Shown here piece by piece: positions 1 through 10,824 of a stretch of DNA of 64,000 nt; position 1 is the stretch's first letter; each line of letters opens with the position of its first letter. The notes beneath the pieces were generated by a model. It was given only the letters and a program-made list of their open reading frames with translations. It did no database searches and was not told where the DNA came from. The DNA comes from Novosphingobium profundi (GTDB lineage: Bacteria; Pseudomonadota; Alphaproteobacteria; Sphingomonadales; Sphingomonadaceae): positions 62,001 to 126,000 of the forward strand of contig NZ_JABWCU010000009.1 in NCBI RefSeq assembly GCF_018491765.1. The letters are read 5' to 3'. The translations under genes were made by a program, and so were the position numbers.

Positions 1-538
1 CGATTTCACACCGCTCGACGAAGACGCCTGCGCAGACATGTTCGCGCTCACCCGCGAACGCACGGCGGCGGCAGGCCTTCCCGCCTACGAGATCAGCAAC
101 CACGCGCGGCCCGGCGAGGAAAGCCGCCACAACCTCACTTACTGGCGCTACGAGGACTATTGCGGCATCGGCCCGGGCGCGCATGGCCGCCGCGCGGGTC
201 AGGCCACGGTACGCCACCGCAAGCCCGAGAACTGGCTCGCCGCCTTCGAGACCGAGGCGCACGGCATCGTCGAGAGCCGCGATCTCGAACGCCCCGAACA
301 GGCCTCCGAGGCCATGCTGATGGGCCTCAGGCTGCGCGAGGGCATCGAACTCGAAAGCCTCGCCCGGCGTTTCGGCTTGCCCACATCGGCGCTGTGCCAC
401 GCGGACAAGGCCGCGTTCTACGAGAGCCAGGGCCTCGTCTGGCGCGAGGGTGTTCGCATGGGCGTTACCGAGGCGGGCATGCCGCTCCTCGACGGGCTTC
501 TGGGCGAACTCGTGCCTGCAGACCTCGTCACGCAATGA
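1..538 (+). CDS. hemW: HemW-like radical SAM heme chaperone, C-terminal part
   Basis: The 5' end lies outside the window. The reading frame is open from base 2 and encodes 178 residues ending at TGA 536-538. The motifs [17 protein letters not shown] and GIGPGAHGR are characteristic of HemW (formerly annotated as oxygen-independent coproporphyrinogen III oxidase-like), followed by the helical C-terminal domain. HemW is a cytoplasmic radical SAM protein that inserts heme into target proteins in related bacteria. The CxxxCxxC cluster motif would be upstream and cannot be checked. The stop overlaps the xerC start (ATGA), so the two genes are probably cotranscribed. Confidence 0.9.
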   Translation, partial: DFTPLDEDACADMFALTRERTAAAGLPAYEISNHARPGEESRHNLTYWRYEDYCGIGPGAHGRRAGQATVRHRKPENWLAAFETEAHGIVESRDLERPEQASEAMLMGLRLREGIELESLARRFGLPTSALCHADKAAFYESQGLVWREGVRMGVTEAGMPLLDGLLGELVPADLVTQ

Positions 539-1449
539 CCCGCGCCGATGTCCTCGAGGCCTGGGGGCATCACCTGAGGCACGCGCTTCGCCGCAGCCCC
601 CACACCGTCCGCGCCTATCTCGCGACCGCTGCCCGCCTGCTTGATTTCCTGGGTGTAGACATCACCACGCACGTCTCGTGGGCTCAGCTTGCACGCTGCG
701 ACACACAAGCCTTGCGCCAGCACCTGGCCGAGCGGCGGGGAGACGGTATCGGCAATTCCTCCTCCGCCCGTGAACTCTCCGCACTCAAGGCCTTCCTTGT
801 CTTTGCGCGCAAGCAGACAGGTGACGACAGCGCCGCGCCGCCGCGTCTGCGCGGCCCGCGCGTCAAGAAGGGCATTCCCCGCCCGGTCACGCCCGACGAA
901 GCGGTCGGGCTCGCCTCGATGGTCGACGACCTTGCCCGCGAAGACTGGATCGGCGCGCGCGACCGGGCCGTGCTGGTGCTGCTTTACGGCGCAGGCCTGC
1001 GCATTTCGGAAGCGCTCTCGCTGACTGGGGCCGCCCTCCCGCTGACCGACCGACTTGTCATCACCGGCAAGGGCGGGAAGCAGAGGGTCGTTGCCGTCCT
1101 GCCAATCGTGCGCGAGGCTATCGACGATTACGTCGCGCGTTGCCCCTGGCCGATGGCGAAGGAATCCGCGCTGTTTCGCGGCGCCAAGGGCGGCCCGCTG
1201 GCGCAAGGCATCGTACAGAAGGCGATGGCGCGAGCGCGCGGCGTGCTCGGGCTGCCCGAGACGGCGACCCCGCACGCGCTTCGCCACAGTTTCGCGACGC
1301 ACCTGCTCGGTGCGGGGGCGGACTTGCGCTCGCTCCAGGAGCTGCTCGGCCATGCCTCGCTCGGCTCGACACAGATCTACACCCAGGTCGATGCCGCCAC
1401 CCTGCTCGACGTCTATCGCCATGCGCATCCGCGCGAAGCGGGGGACTGA
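535..1449 (+). CDS. xerC: Tyrosine recombinase XerC
   Basis: This is a 304-residue tyrosine recombinase. The start at 535 is chosen because it overlaps the hemW stop as ATGA and gives the family length; a longer upstream frame exists but runs through hemW. Residues about 7-95 form the core-binding SAM-like domain and about 115-295 the catalytic domain. The visible catalytic set is R156 (GAGLRISEA), K182 (GKGGKQR), H247-x-x-R250 ([12 protein letters not shown]), H273 ([11 protein letters not shown]) and nucleophile Y282 (IYTQ). XerC works with XerD at dif to resolve chromosome dimers. No island or att site is visible here, so a housekeeping role is inferred. XerD is the main alternative. Confidence 0.9.
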   Translation: MTRADVLEAWGHHLRHALRRSPHTVRAYLATAARLLDFLGVDITTHVSWAQLARCDTQALRQHLAERRGDGIGNSSSARELSALKAFLVFARKQTGDDSAAPPRLRGPRVKKGIPRPVTPDEAVGLASMVDDLAREDWIGARDRAVLVLLYGAGLRISEALSLTGAALPLTDRLVITGKGGKQRVVAVLPIVREAIDDYVARCPWPMAKESALFRGAKGGPLAQGIVQKAMARARGVLGLPETATPHALRHSFATHLLGAGADLRSLQELLGHASLGSTQIYTQVDAATLLDVYRHAHPREAGD

Positions 1450-1452
1450 CCT

Positions 1453-2064
1453 CTAGTCTTCCGCCGTGTCGGCGCGGTTCCAGGTCGCTACACGCCAGAC
1501 ATACCAGATGCCGGCCGCGACGATCATGGCGACGGTCGCCCAGCTAAGCCACTGTTCCGCGTCCTTGAAAGTCTTGCCAAGCCAGGCGCCGCCCGCAACG
1601 AGGGCGAGATTCCACACCCCTGCCCCGACGAACGTGAACACCAGGAAGCGCACATGGCCCATATGCGCTAGTCCCGCCGGGATCGAGATGAGCGTACGGA
1701 ACATCGGCATGAAACGAAACACCAGGACGACCCAGTGTCCGTGGTGGCGCAAGAAGCGGCTCGAACGCTCGATGTCGTGCCACTCCAGCGTCAGCCAGCG
1801 CCCCCAACGCTCGACCACCGGCTCCAGACGTTCATAGCCCATGCGATGGGCTATGAGGAACAACACGTAGTTGCCTAAGGTTGCCCCCGCCGTGCCCCAG
1901 ACCAGCACGGGCAGGAACGCCATGTCGTTGCGCGCAACCGCCAATCCCCCCAGCCCCATGATGAGTTCGGAAGGGATCGGGGGGACGATGTTCTCGAGCG
2001 CCATCAGCACGAAGATGCCGAAGTAGCCGCCCTGACGGATGACCTCGTAGATCAATTCGGTCAT
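1453..2064 (-). CDS. DedA family membrane protein
   Basis: This 203-residue integral membrane protein belongs to the DedA/SNARE-associated (VTT) family. The signature ENIVPPIPSE near residue 24 and FRFMPMFRTLISIPAG around residues 115-130 carry the conserved acidic and arginine residues of the family. Several hydrophobic segments follow, and the C-terminal stretch is a predicted transmembrane helix. Members are linked to proton-dependent lipid carrier flipping (undecaprenyl phosphate) and membrane homeostasis; the exact substrate cannot be read here. It converges on xerC with a 3-bp gap and lies downstream of gshB on the same strand. Confidence 0.88.
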   Translation of the reverse strand: MTELIYEVIRQGGYFGIFVLMALENIVPPIPSELIMGLGGLAVARNDMAFLPVLVWGTAGATLGNYVLFLIAHRMGYERLEPVVERWGRWLTLEWHDIERSSRFLRHHGHWVVLVFRFMPMFRTLISIPAGLAHMGHVRFLVFTFVGAGVWNLALVAGGAWLGKTFKDAEQWLSWATVAMIVAAGIWYVWRVATWNRADTAED

Positions 2065-2097
2065 GTCACACCCCTCGTCCAGGGCTGTGAAAAAGCG

Positions 2098-3084
2098 TCA
2101 CATCGCCGCGTGGCGCGCCTCGATCGCGTCCCAGATCATGGCCCCGGTATCGGTGCCGTTGAACCGGTCGATTGCGACAATGCCCGTGGGCGAGGTAACG
2201 TTGATCTCGGTGAGCCATTTTCCGCCAATTACATCGATACCCACGAAAACGAGCCCACGCGCACGCAGTTCCGGCCCGAGCGCCGCACAGATCTCCTCTT
2301 CAGCCGAAGTGAGCGTGCAAGCCTCCGCCGAACCGCCCACCGCAAGGTTGGAACGGAACTCGCCTGCGCCCGGTTTGCGGTTGATCGCGCCGGCCACCAC
2401 GCCGTCGACCAGCACGATGCGCTTGTCGCCCTCGGAAACGTCGGGAAGGAAAGGCTGAACCATGAACGGCTCGACCCAGGCGTTCTGGAACATCTCCACC
2501 AGCGCGCCGAGGTTGCTGCCGTCCTCGGGCACGCGGAAGATCGCCTTGCCGCCGTTGCCGTGGAGCGGCTTCACGACGAGGTCACCGGGGAGACCGCGTT
2601 CGACCATCTGCGCCTGGAAGCGTTTCACGTCCTCGATACGGCGCGCGATGAAGGTGGGCGGCATGAAGCGCGCATAGTCGAGCACGAAGACCTTCTCCGG
2701 CGCGTTGCGCACCGAGGCGGGGTCGTTCACCACTAGCGTCTGCCCCTTGAGCCGCTCGAGCAGGTGCGTGGCGGTGATGTAGCCCAGGTCGAACGGCGGG
2801 TCCTGACGCATGAGGACGACGTCGATGTCCTTGACGAGGTCGATCAAGCGGTATTCGCCGCGCGTGAAGTGCGCCCCTTCGGTACGGCGCACCGTGATCG
2901 GCGCCCCCCAACAGGTCAGGCGGCCACCAGCCCCTTCGCTCGTATCGAACGCAAGGGTCCTCACGTCATAATGGAAGATCTCGTGGCCACGCGCCTGCGC
3001 GCTCAGCATCAGCGCGAACGAGGAGTCCCCGGCAATGTTGACGGTTTCGATCGGGTCCATCTGTACGGCTATGCGCAATGTCAT
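2098..3084 (-). CDS. gshB: Glutathione synthase
   Basis: The protein is 328 residues, close to the usual 310-330 of bacterial GshB. It opens with RIAVQMDPIETVNIAGDSSF, the conserved N-terminal domain with the DPI motif, and continues with an ATP-grasp domain (VVKPLHGNGGKAIFRV; ending EINVTSPTGIVAID). It joins gamma-glutamylcysteine and glycine with ATP in the cytoplasm. The rsmI-yraN-gshB neighbourhood on this strand is a common proteobacterial arrangement. A His-rich exported peptide is encoded divergently just upstream. Confidence 0.95.
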   Translation of the reverse strand: MTLRIAVQMDPIETVNIAGDSSFALMLSAQARGHEIFHYDVRTLAFDTSEGAGGRLTCWGAPITVRRTEGAHFTRGEYRLIDLVKDIDVVLMRQDPPFDLGYITATHLLERLKGQTLVVNDPASVRNAPEKVFVLDYARFMPPTFIARRIEDVKRFQAQMVERGLPGDLVVKPLHGNGGKAIFRVPEDGSNLGALVEMFQNAWVEPFMVQPFLPDVSEGDKRIVLVDGVVAGAINRKPGAGEFRSNLAVGGSAEACTLTSAEEEICAALGPELRARGLVFVGIDVIGGKWLTEINVTSPTGIVAIDRFNGTDTGAMIWDAIEARHAAM

Positions 3085-3193
3085 GTTATCGTGTCCTGAG
3101 GATTTCCACCGGGAGCTCGCTTAAAGCGAATCATGGGCCAACGCGAATAAGCTTCGCGGGAAAGCACAGCACCATCTGGGAGTTTCGAAGTCC

Positions 3194-3418
3194 ATGAACA
3201 AGACCACAATTGCACTTCTCGCTTGCGTCCTTGCCGCCAGCGCGACGGCGCCGCTCGCGCTGGCCGCCGAACCCGATCATGGCTCGGAACACCCTGCCAA
3301 GGATGCCAAGCACGAAGAAGGAAAGCACGAGGACGGCAAACATGAAGATGCCAGCCACGAAAAGGGCGGCGAGCATCACGATGGCGAGCATCACGAGGAA
3401 GCCAAGCCACACGGCTGA
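3194..3418 (+). CDS. Small exported His/Glu/Lys-rich protein
   Basis: This 74-residue protein has a clear signal peptide (MNKTTIALLACVLAASATAP, then LALAAEP with probable cleavage after ALA). The mature part is almost wholly His, Glu, Lys, Asp and Gly, built from degenerate HEEGK/HEDGK repeats. Such His-rich periplasmic peptides often bind divalent metals, but that is inference. GGGAG at 3178-3182 could be the ribosome binding site, at a rather long spacing. The complementary strand carries an equally open, very hydrophobic frame (3131-3469), which I take as a by-product of the His/Glu/Lys codons. Confidence 0.6.
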   Translation: MNKTTIALLACVLAASATAPLALAAEPDHGSEHPAKDAKHEEGKHEDGKHEDASHEKGGEHHDGEHHEEAKPHG

Positions 3419-3446
3419 AACGAACCCCCGCCGACCCGTGTGGCCC

Positions 3447-3824
3447 TCATAGCCCTGGCATCCAGGCATTGGGTATCACACGTGGCCAGCAGCCCGGTGA
3501 TAGCAGAAGGACATCGATCCGGACGCTGTCACCGGGCTTTGCATATCGACTCGAGACGAGTTCGGCTGCCGCTGCCACGCGGCGCAAGCGGTAAGCATCG
3601 ATGGCCCGGTCAAGATCGGCCCGATTACGCCGCCATTTCACTTCGACGAAGCACAAGGTCCGGCCCCTGCGCACGACGATGTCGATTTCTCCGCGGTGGG
3701 TCTGCACGCGCCGGGCAAGGACCCGCCAGCCCTTGAGGCGCAAGTACCAGGCAGCCCAGGTCTCCGCGCGCCGCCCCTCGCGTTCGGCGCGATCGCGCGC
3801 AGCCCGATCACGCCACGGGCTCAC
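3447..3824 (-). CDS. YraN family (UPF0102) nuclease-fold protein
   Basis: The protein is 125 residues. RRVQTHRGEIDIVVRRGRTLCFVEVKWR is the conserved UPF0102 signature: a restriction-endonuclease-like core with the GEIDIV...FVEVK acidic/lysine motif. The function of YraN is unsettled; a nuclease or Holliday-junction role is proposed. The start is GTG at 3824, overlapping the rsmI stop as GTGA, so the two are translationally coupled. The C-terminus after about residue 110 is less conserved in appearance. Confidence 0.85.
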   Translation of the reverse strand: MSPWRDRAARDRAEREGRRAETWAAWYLRLKGWRVLARRVQTHRGEIDIVVRRGRTLCFVEVKWRRNRADLDRAIDAYRLRRVAAAAELVSSRYAKPGDSVRIDVLLLSPGCWPRVIPNAWMPGL

Positions 3825-4648
3825 CGCAGTTCGAGCGCGCGCGCGTAAAGCGTCTTGCGGTCGAGCCCGGTCGCCCGCGCGACTTTCGCGGCCGCTTGCG
3901 AGGCCTTCGAGACTTCAAGCTCGCTGCGCAGCAATGCATCGACATCGAGCGCGTCCACCGGCTTGTCCGCGGGCGGTGCGATGAGCAGCACGATCTCCCC
4001 CTTGGGAGGATGCTGCGCGTAATAAGCCGCCAGCTCTTCGGGTGAGCCAGTGCGGCATTCCTCGAACTTCTTGGTCAATTCGCGCGCCACTGAAACCTCG
4101 CGTCCGGGCATCAGCGCCCCGATCGCGGCCAGGCTCGCATCGAGACGCGGCGCGGTCTCGTAGAAGATCAGCGTCGTGCGCACCGGCGCGAGTTCGAGCA
4201 GGACGTCCTCGCGCGCCTTGGCCTTGTTGGGCAGGAACCCCGCGAAGAGGAAGCGGTCGTTGGGAAGCCCCGACAAGGTCATGCCCACCACTGCAGCATT
4301 GGGACCCGGGAGGCTGGTGACCGCGATACCGCGCGCGCGCGCCTCGCGCACCAGACGATAGCCGGGGTCGGAAATGAGCGGGGTTCCGGCATCGCTGACC
4401 AGCGCCACGGGATGCTCCTGCATCAAGGCCAGCAAGCGCTCGCGGTCGCCCTCGCCCGCGTGATCGTCGTAGCGGATGAGGCGGGTCTTGAAGCCGAGAT
4501 GGTGCATCAGCTTGCCGGTGACACGCGTGTCCTCGCAGGCAACAGCTTCGACTTGCTGCAAAACCTCAACGGCTCGCCGCGTTATATCGCCCAGGTTGCC
4601 AATCGGGGTGGCGACTATATAGAGGCCGGGGTCTAGAGAATGTTCCAT
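3821..4648 (-). CDS. rsmI: 16S rRNA (cytidine(1402)-2'-O)-methyltransferase
   Basis: This tetrapyrrole-methylase-fold enzyme shows the RsmI hallmarks GLYIVATPIGNLGDITRRA at the N-terminus, VACEDTRVTGKL, ALVSDAGTPLISDPGYRLVREA and SLPGPNAAV. It 2'-O-methylates C1402 of 16S rRNA in the decoding centre. I use ATG 4648 (275 residues, MEHSLDPG); an ATG at 4666 would add six residues but leave only 21 bases to the divergent lipoprotein gene. The downstream partner is yraN, and the divergent lppC/lpoA-like gene reproduces the E. coli yraL-yraM-yraN neighbourhood. Confidence 0.93.
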   Translation of the reverse strand: MEHSLDPGLYIVATPIGNLGDITRRAVEVLQQVEAVACEDTRVTGKLMHHLGFKTRLIRYDDHAGEGDRERLLALMQEHPVALVSDAGTPLISDPGYRLVREARARGIAVTSLPGPNAAVVGMTLSGLPNDRFLFAGFLPNKAKAREDVLLELAPVRTTLIFYETAPRLDASLAAIGALMPGREVSVARELTKKFEECRTGSPEELAAYYAQHPPKGEIVLLIAPPADKPVDALDVDALLRSELEVSKASQAAAKVARATGLDRKTLYARALELR

Positions 4649-4687
4649 AACGAAACTCATGCCCAAGCACTACGGGAGCGGCAAGCA

Positions 4688-5857
4688 ATGTTCGACACTG
4701 GCCTGAAAAGTTTCACGAACCGGCGCAGCCTGCTCGCAGCAGCGGCAATGACGCTGGTCGCGGGCTGCGCCGTGGTACCCAAGACGTCCGCACCCGATCT
4801 TCCGCCCGAGCCCAAGCCGAGCGAAAGCACCCTGCCCACCGACACCGCGCATCACCGCATTGCCCTGCTCGTCCCGACGACGGGCAGCAACGGAGAGGTC
4901 GGCCAGTCGATCGCCAACGCCGCGACGATGGCGCTGCTCGACACCAACGCCTCGAACCTTCGCATCACCACTTACGACACCGCAACCGATCCCGCCGGAG
5001 CCGCACGCCGCGCTCTCGCGGACGGCAACCGCCTGATCCTGGGGCCATTGCTCTCGGACAACATCCCCATCGTCAACGCCGCCGCGCACAAGGCTGGCGT
5101 ACCGCTCATCTCGTTCTCGAACGATGAGAAGATGGCGTCGGGTTCGGTCTTCGTAATGGGCAACCTGCCCGGCCAGTCGATCGCGCGCACGGTCAAGTAC
5201 GCGCGGTCCAAGGGCATCACGACCTTCGGCGCGCTCGTCCCGCGCGGCGACTATGGCGAGCGTACGAGTTCGGCGCTGATGAACACGGTGCGTGAGGGCG
5301 GCGGTGCGGTGATCGCGATGGAAGCCTATGACCGCAGCCCCGCCTCGATCCGCGCTGCCGCGCAGCGCATCAAGGCCAAGGGCGGTTACGGTGCGCTGCT
5401 CATTGCCGACAGCGGCTCGCTTTCGGCCCAGGCCGCGACCGAATACCGCGCTGGCGACGAGGGTAGCTCGGTTCGCCTGCTCGGCACCGAACTGTGGGGC
5501 GGCGAAAAGAAGCTCGCAACCACTCCTGCGCTTCGCGGTGCCTGGTTCTCGACCGTATCCGACCAGCGCTTCGCCCAGTTCTCGACGAGCTACCGCAGCC
5601 GCTTCGGTGCGCAGCCCTACCGCATCGCGACACTCGGCTACGATGCGGTGCTGCTCACCTTGCGCGTCGCGCGTGACTGGAAGCAGGGAACCAAGTTTCC
5701 GACCGCGAACCTGGTGTCGCCCGATGGTTTCCTCGGCCTCGACGGGCCCTTCCGCTTCACCCGCGGCGGCGTGGTCGAGCGCGCGCTCGAAGTGCGTGAA
5801 GTCGCAGCAGGCACTGTGCGCGTCGTGAACCCGGCCCCGACCCGTTTCGGCCCCTGA
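4688..5857 (+). CDS. LppC/LpoA-like penicillin-binding protein activator lipoprotein
   Basis: The protein is 389 residues from ATG 4688, preceded by GGGAG at good spacing; an in-frame ATG at 4640 lacks a site and would put 16 residues before the signal peptide. The signal peptide ends in the lipobox LVAGC (Cys27). The rest is a type I periplasmic-binding-protein fold (HRIALLVPTTGSNGEVGQSIANAATMAL; ILGPLLSDNI). It resembles the PBP-activator (LpoA/YraM C-terminal) domain and lacks the LpoA TPR domain. A role in activating peptidoglycan synthases from the outer membrane is inferred from fold and context. Confidence 0.82.
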   Translation: MFDTGLKSFTNRRSLLAAAAMTLVAGCAVVPKTSAPDLPPEPKPSESTLPTDTAHHRIALLVPTTGSNGEVGQSIANAATMALLDTNASNLRITTYDTATDPAGAARRALADGNRLILGPLLSDNIPIVNAAAHKAGVPLISFSNDEKMASGSVFVMGNLPGQSIARTVKYARSKGITTFGALVPRGDYGERTSSALMNTVREGGGAVIAMEAYDRSPASIRAAAQRIKAKGGYGALLIADSGSLSAQAATEYRAGDEGSSVRLLGTELWGGEKKLATTPALRGAWFSTVSDQRFAQFSTSYRSRFGAQPYRIATLGYDAVLLTLRVARDWKQGTKFPTANLVSPDGFLGLDGPFRFTRGGVVERALEVREVAAGTVRVVNPAPTRFGP

Positions 5858-5889
5858 TTTTCCAGGAAGGCTCCAAAACAGCGGAAAAA

Positions 5890-5928
5890 AGGGGGCACTC
5901 CGCTTGCTCGCGCGGATATGCGCCCCCT
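5890..5928 (+). other. Hairpin in the lppC-parE spacer
   Basis: AGGGGGC (5890-5896) pairs with GCCCCCT (5922-5928) and TCCGC (5899-5903) with GCGGA (5912-5916), giving a two-part stem 12 bases ahead of the parE start. It has no U-tract, so it could be a weak terminator for the lipoprotein gene or a leader structure in the parE mRNA. Confidence 0.35.
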
Positions 5929-5940
5929 ATAGATCAGGGC

Positions 5941-7950
<2,010 letters not shown>

Positions 7951-7998
7951 CGAGCGTACCTTGCGACGACGCCTGCGATCGATCCCGCGTCCAAACGA

Positions 7999-8037
7999 AA
8001 GGCCCGCAAGGCGATAACCTTGCGGGCCTTCTTTTAT
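7999..8037 (+). terminator. Rho-independent terminator between parE and the TonB receptor gene
   Basis: A perfect 13-bp stem (AAGGCCCGCAAGG 7999-8011 with 8018-8030) and a 6-base loop are followed by CTTTTAT. The genes on either side converge, and the symmetric stem may serve both. Confidence 0.85.
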
Positions 8038-8054
8038 CTGACGATGCGCAGGGC

Positions 8055-10493
8055 TTAGAAGCCCATCGAGACCTTCAGACCTGCCGTGCGCCCCTCGGGC
8101 AGGCCGACGACGACCGCCGACTGCACCGAATAGTAGGCGTAGCCCGGCGTCAGCATGTAGTTGTCGTAAATCGAGGTGTACTGACGGTTGTCGAACAGGT
8201 TCTTCACCCAACCCTCGATGCGCGTCTGACCGAACTTCACGCCGGCACGCACATTGACCACGCTGCGGTCGGGCGTGCGCACGGTATTCGCGACGTCCGA
8301 CCACACGCCCGACTTGAACGAGTAGTCGGCACGGGCGAACCAGCTCGTGTCCGAGCCCTTGAACGTATCCTCGAGCGAGATGCCTGCGACCGCCGAGTAC
8401 TTCGACGTGTTCGGCATCTGCTTGCCCGAGAAGTCCGAGATACCCGTCAACGCCGTGGTCAGCGGATAGGTATAGTCTTGCACGTCGGTGTCGTTGATCG
8501 AACCTCCGGCGTTGAGCGAGACGATGTGGTTGACGCGCCAGTTGGCCTCGAACTCGATGCCCCACAGGTTTACGCTACCGGTATTGGCCACGCCCGACAA
8601 AATCTGGGCGTTGCCGCTCGAATCGACTGCGGTTACTGCGATCGTGTTGAGCTGATCGCGCCATTGCGCGTAGTAGACGTCCGAGCTGAACGTGACCGCG
8701 TTGTTGAACAGTGCGCCCTTCAGACCCAATTCGTAGTTCGTGACCGTTTCAGGCTTCACTTCGACCTGGAGGCCGGCCTCTGTGGCGCTTTCGACGATGG
8801 AATCGCTATAGGTCAGGAAGCTCGAGTTGAATTGGCCCGGGTTGACCGCCTTCGACCATGAGGCATAGACCATCAGGTCGGAGCCGGGGATGTCGTACTG
8901 CACGATCGCACGCGGCAGGAAGTTGACGTAAGTCTTCTGGAGCAACAGCGAACCGTCATCGTACGTCCCGGCCGCGATGCCAGTCGCATCATTGGTGACG
9001 GTGGTCCCGCCTTCGCCCGAATAAGCGCTGAGAGTATCCCACTGAACGCGGCCTTCCGCACTGATGCTGATTCCGTTGTCGAACTTGTAGGTCACTCCGC
9101 CGAAGATGCCCCAGGTTTCCGCCTCGCTCTTGCCGCGACGCTTGATCGTGGCCGTCGAGAGGTCGGTCCCGCCGCCGCCGCCCGAGGTGACCGTGGCGTC
9201 GAGATAGCTGGCGCCAAGCGTGGCATGGAGCGCGCTGGTATCGTAGGCGAAGCGCACTTCCTGCGACACGTCCTCGTTCCGGCTTTCAGCCACGTAGATA
9301 TAGTTGAAGTAGCCCGGGCCATACGTCGTCGTAATCGATGAGGTGTCGGCGTTGTCGCTGTCGAGAAGCGTCGCGTAGTTCTCGAAGTTGTAGCCCGTCA
9401 GGCTCGAAACGCTGAACCCGTTGCCCAGATCATAATCAACGTTCAGGTGCGCGTGGTAGTAATCGCGCACAAGCCCGTAGTGATCGAGATCGTCGTTGAA
9501 CAGGCTGCCCTGGCTCGACAGCCAGTCCTTCTCGTAATTCGTCATGCTGGTGTTGGTGGCAATGCCATTGGCCAGCTTAGGAGCGACACCGCAGAACCAC
9601 GGATTTCCGTTCGACGTGGTGCAGTTCGACTGGTCGCTGAAGATCGAACTGCCATCCGTTCCCGAATAGTCGTGAGTGGCCAGGATACCGGTCGCGGACG
9701 GGCCGTCATCGTCCTTCGAATAGAGACCGAAGGCCTTGATCTTCAGGTTCGAACTGGGCGTAAACACCATGTAGGCGGTGTAGCTCTCGCTGGACTGATC
9801 CCCCATCGTGCTACCGTTGTAGCCGTTGGTATAGCTGCCGTCCTTCGCCCACTTGTCGCCGGTGACGCGGAAAGAAAGGACGTCCTGGACGACAGGGACG
9901 TTCAATTCGCCGTAGAGCTCATAATTGTTGCGGGTGCCCAGCGTAGCCTCGACCTTGCCGCCGAGCTCGTCGCCGGGATCGCGGTTCACCACGTTGATCG
10001 CCCCTGCAAAGGTCTGCCGGCCAAAGTAGACCGGCTGCGGCCCCTTGAGCACTTCGACACGTTCCGGGTTGTTGATCGAAGACAGCGCCGAAGTCGACGA
10101 AACCGGAACCCCATCGATGAACATCGACGCGGTCGACACGGTCGGCGAGGACGACGTGAAGCCACGGATGATAACCTGGGCATACGAACGGTCGGCGCGG
10201 CCCGAATAATTGTTGTTGATGTTGAGACCCGGCGTTTGCTGGGCGAGGTCGATGACCGTGGTCACGCCCTTGGCGGCCAGTTGGTCTCCCGTGAACCCGG
10301 TGATCGCGATCGGCGCGTCGAGCACCGATTCCTCGCGCTTGCGCGCTGTCGTGACCAGAATCGTGTTATCGATCGGGTGGGCTGCGGTGTCACTGGTTTC
10401 CTGCGCGACGGCAGGTACGGCGAGCGTCGCGGTTCCCGCGAACAGGGCGCACGACAGCGCCCGCACACCCGCGCGGCGTTGAATGATCCTCAT
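8055..10493 (-). CDS. TonB-dependent outer membrane receptor
   Basis: The protein is 812 residues. A signal peptide (about 1-30, ending PAVAQ) precedes a TonB-box-like stretch (NTILVTTARKREE), a plug domain (about 55-165, with DLAQQTPGLNI and NPERVEVLKGPQPVYFGR) and a long beta-barrel ending in the outer-membrane signature GLKVSMGF with terminal Phe. It imports an unidentified ligand using TonB-ExbBD energy; sphingomonads carry many such receptors, often for siderophores, vitamins or aromatic/plant compounds. No adjacent periplasmic binding or ABC genes indicate the substrate. An inverted repeat 156 bases upstream may be its operator. Confidence 0.92.
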   Translation of the reverse strand: MRIIQRRAGVRALSCALFAGTATLAVPAVAQETSDTAAHPIDNTILVTTARKREESVLDAPIAITGFTGDQLAAKGVTTVIDLAQQTPGLNINNNYSGRADRSYAQVIIRGFTSSSPTVSTASMFIDGVPVSSTSALSSINNPERVEVLKGPQPVYFGRQTFAGAINVVNRDPGDELGGKVEATLGTRNNYELYGELNVPVVQDVLSFRVTGDKWAKDGSYTNGYNGSTMGDQSSESYTAYMVFTPSSNLKIKAFGLYSKDDDGPSATGILATHDYSGTDGSSIFSDQSNCTTSNGNPWFCGVAPKLANGIATNTSMTNYEKDWLSSQGSLFNDDLDHYGLVRDYYHAHLNVDYDLGNGFSVSSLTGYNFENYATLLDSDNADTSSITTTYGPGYFNYIYVAESRNEDVSQEVRFAYDTSALHATLGASYLDATVTSGGGGGTDLSTATIKRRGKSEAETWGIFGGVTYKFDNGISISAEGRVQWDTLSAYSGEGGTTVTNDATGIAAGTYDDGSLLLQKTYVNFLPRAIVQYDIPGSDLMVYASWSKAVNPGQFNSSFLTYSDSIVESATEAGLQVEVKPETVTNYELGLKGALFNNAVTFSSDVYYAQWRDQLNTIAVTAVDSSGNAQILSGVANTGSVNLWGIEFEANWRVNHIVSLNAGGSINDTDVQDYTYPLTTALTGISDFSGKQMPNTSKYSAVAGISLEDTFKGSDTSWFARADYSFKSGVWSDVANTVRTPDRSVVNVRAGVKFGQTRIEGWVKNLFDNRQYTSIYDNYMLTPGYAYYSVQSAVVVGLPEGRTAGLKVSMGF

Positions 10494-10824
10494 TTCTCTT
10501 CAAATCCCCAAGCTTGGCGCGGCCTCCTGATACAGCCGCGCGTCAACAACTCCCGGACACTATCGCACCGACTTTTCACGCCGCGTCGCGAACCCGACCC
10601 TGCAAGCGGCCGAGCGCACGTCCCGTTTCAGACGCATCCGATTCAACGTGTCATTTTGATATGACAATATGGGTTATTGGTGGGTGATCCGATTTGCACA
10701 TCACCTGACTAATAAGCTTATCGCCAGTCGGACAATGCGCTGAGAAGCAAGGTTCGAATGCCAGGGGTCAAGTTGGTCCATTGATGAAATAGCCCTGCAT
10801 CACCAGTGCAACGTTCGGATATTT
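10494..10824. other. Intergenic region upstream of the TonB receptor gene
   Basis: This 331-base stretch has no credible gene. It is more AT-rich than the surroundings in its second half and holds the inverted repeat described separately. It should contain the promoter of the receptor gene. I see no clear terminator for the minus-strand gene ending at 10825. Confidence 0.6.
10649..10666. promoter_or_regulatory. Inverted repeat, candidate operator
   Basis: TGTCATTTTGATATGACA has perfect 6-bp arms (TGTCAT/ATGACA) and an AT-rich 6-bp spacer, the geometry of a dimeric HTH regulator site. It lies in the leader or promoter region of the divergently placed TonB receptor gene. The cognate regulator is not identified in the window. 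Confidence 0.4.

Noticed and set aside
535..1449. XerC-like recombinase as an island integrase
   Set aside because: Length, motifs and coupling to hemW fit housekeeping XerC; no att repeats, tRNA junction or cargo is visible.
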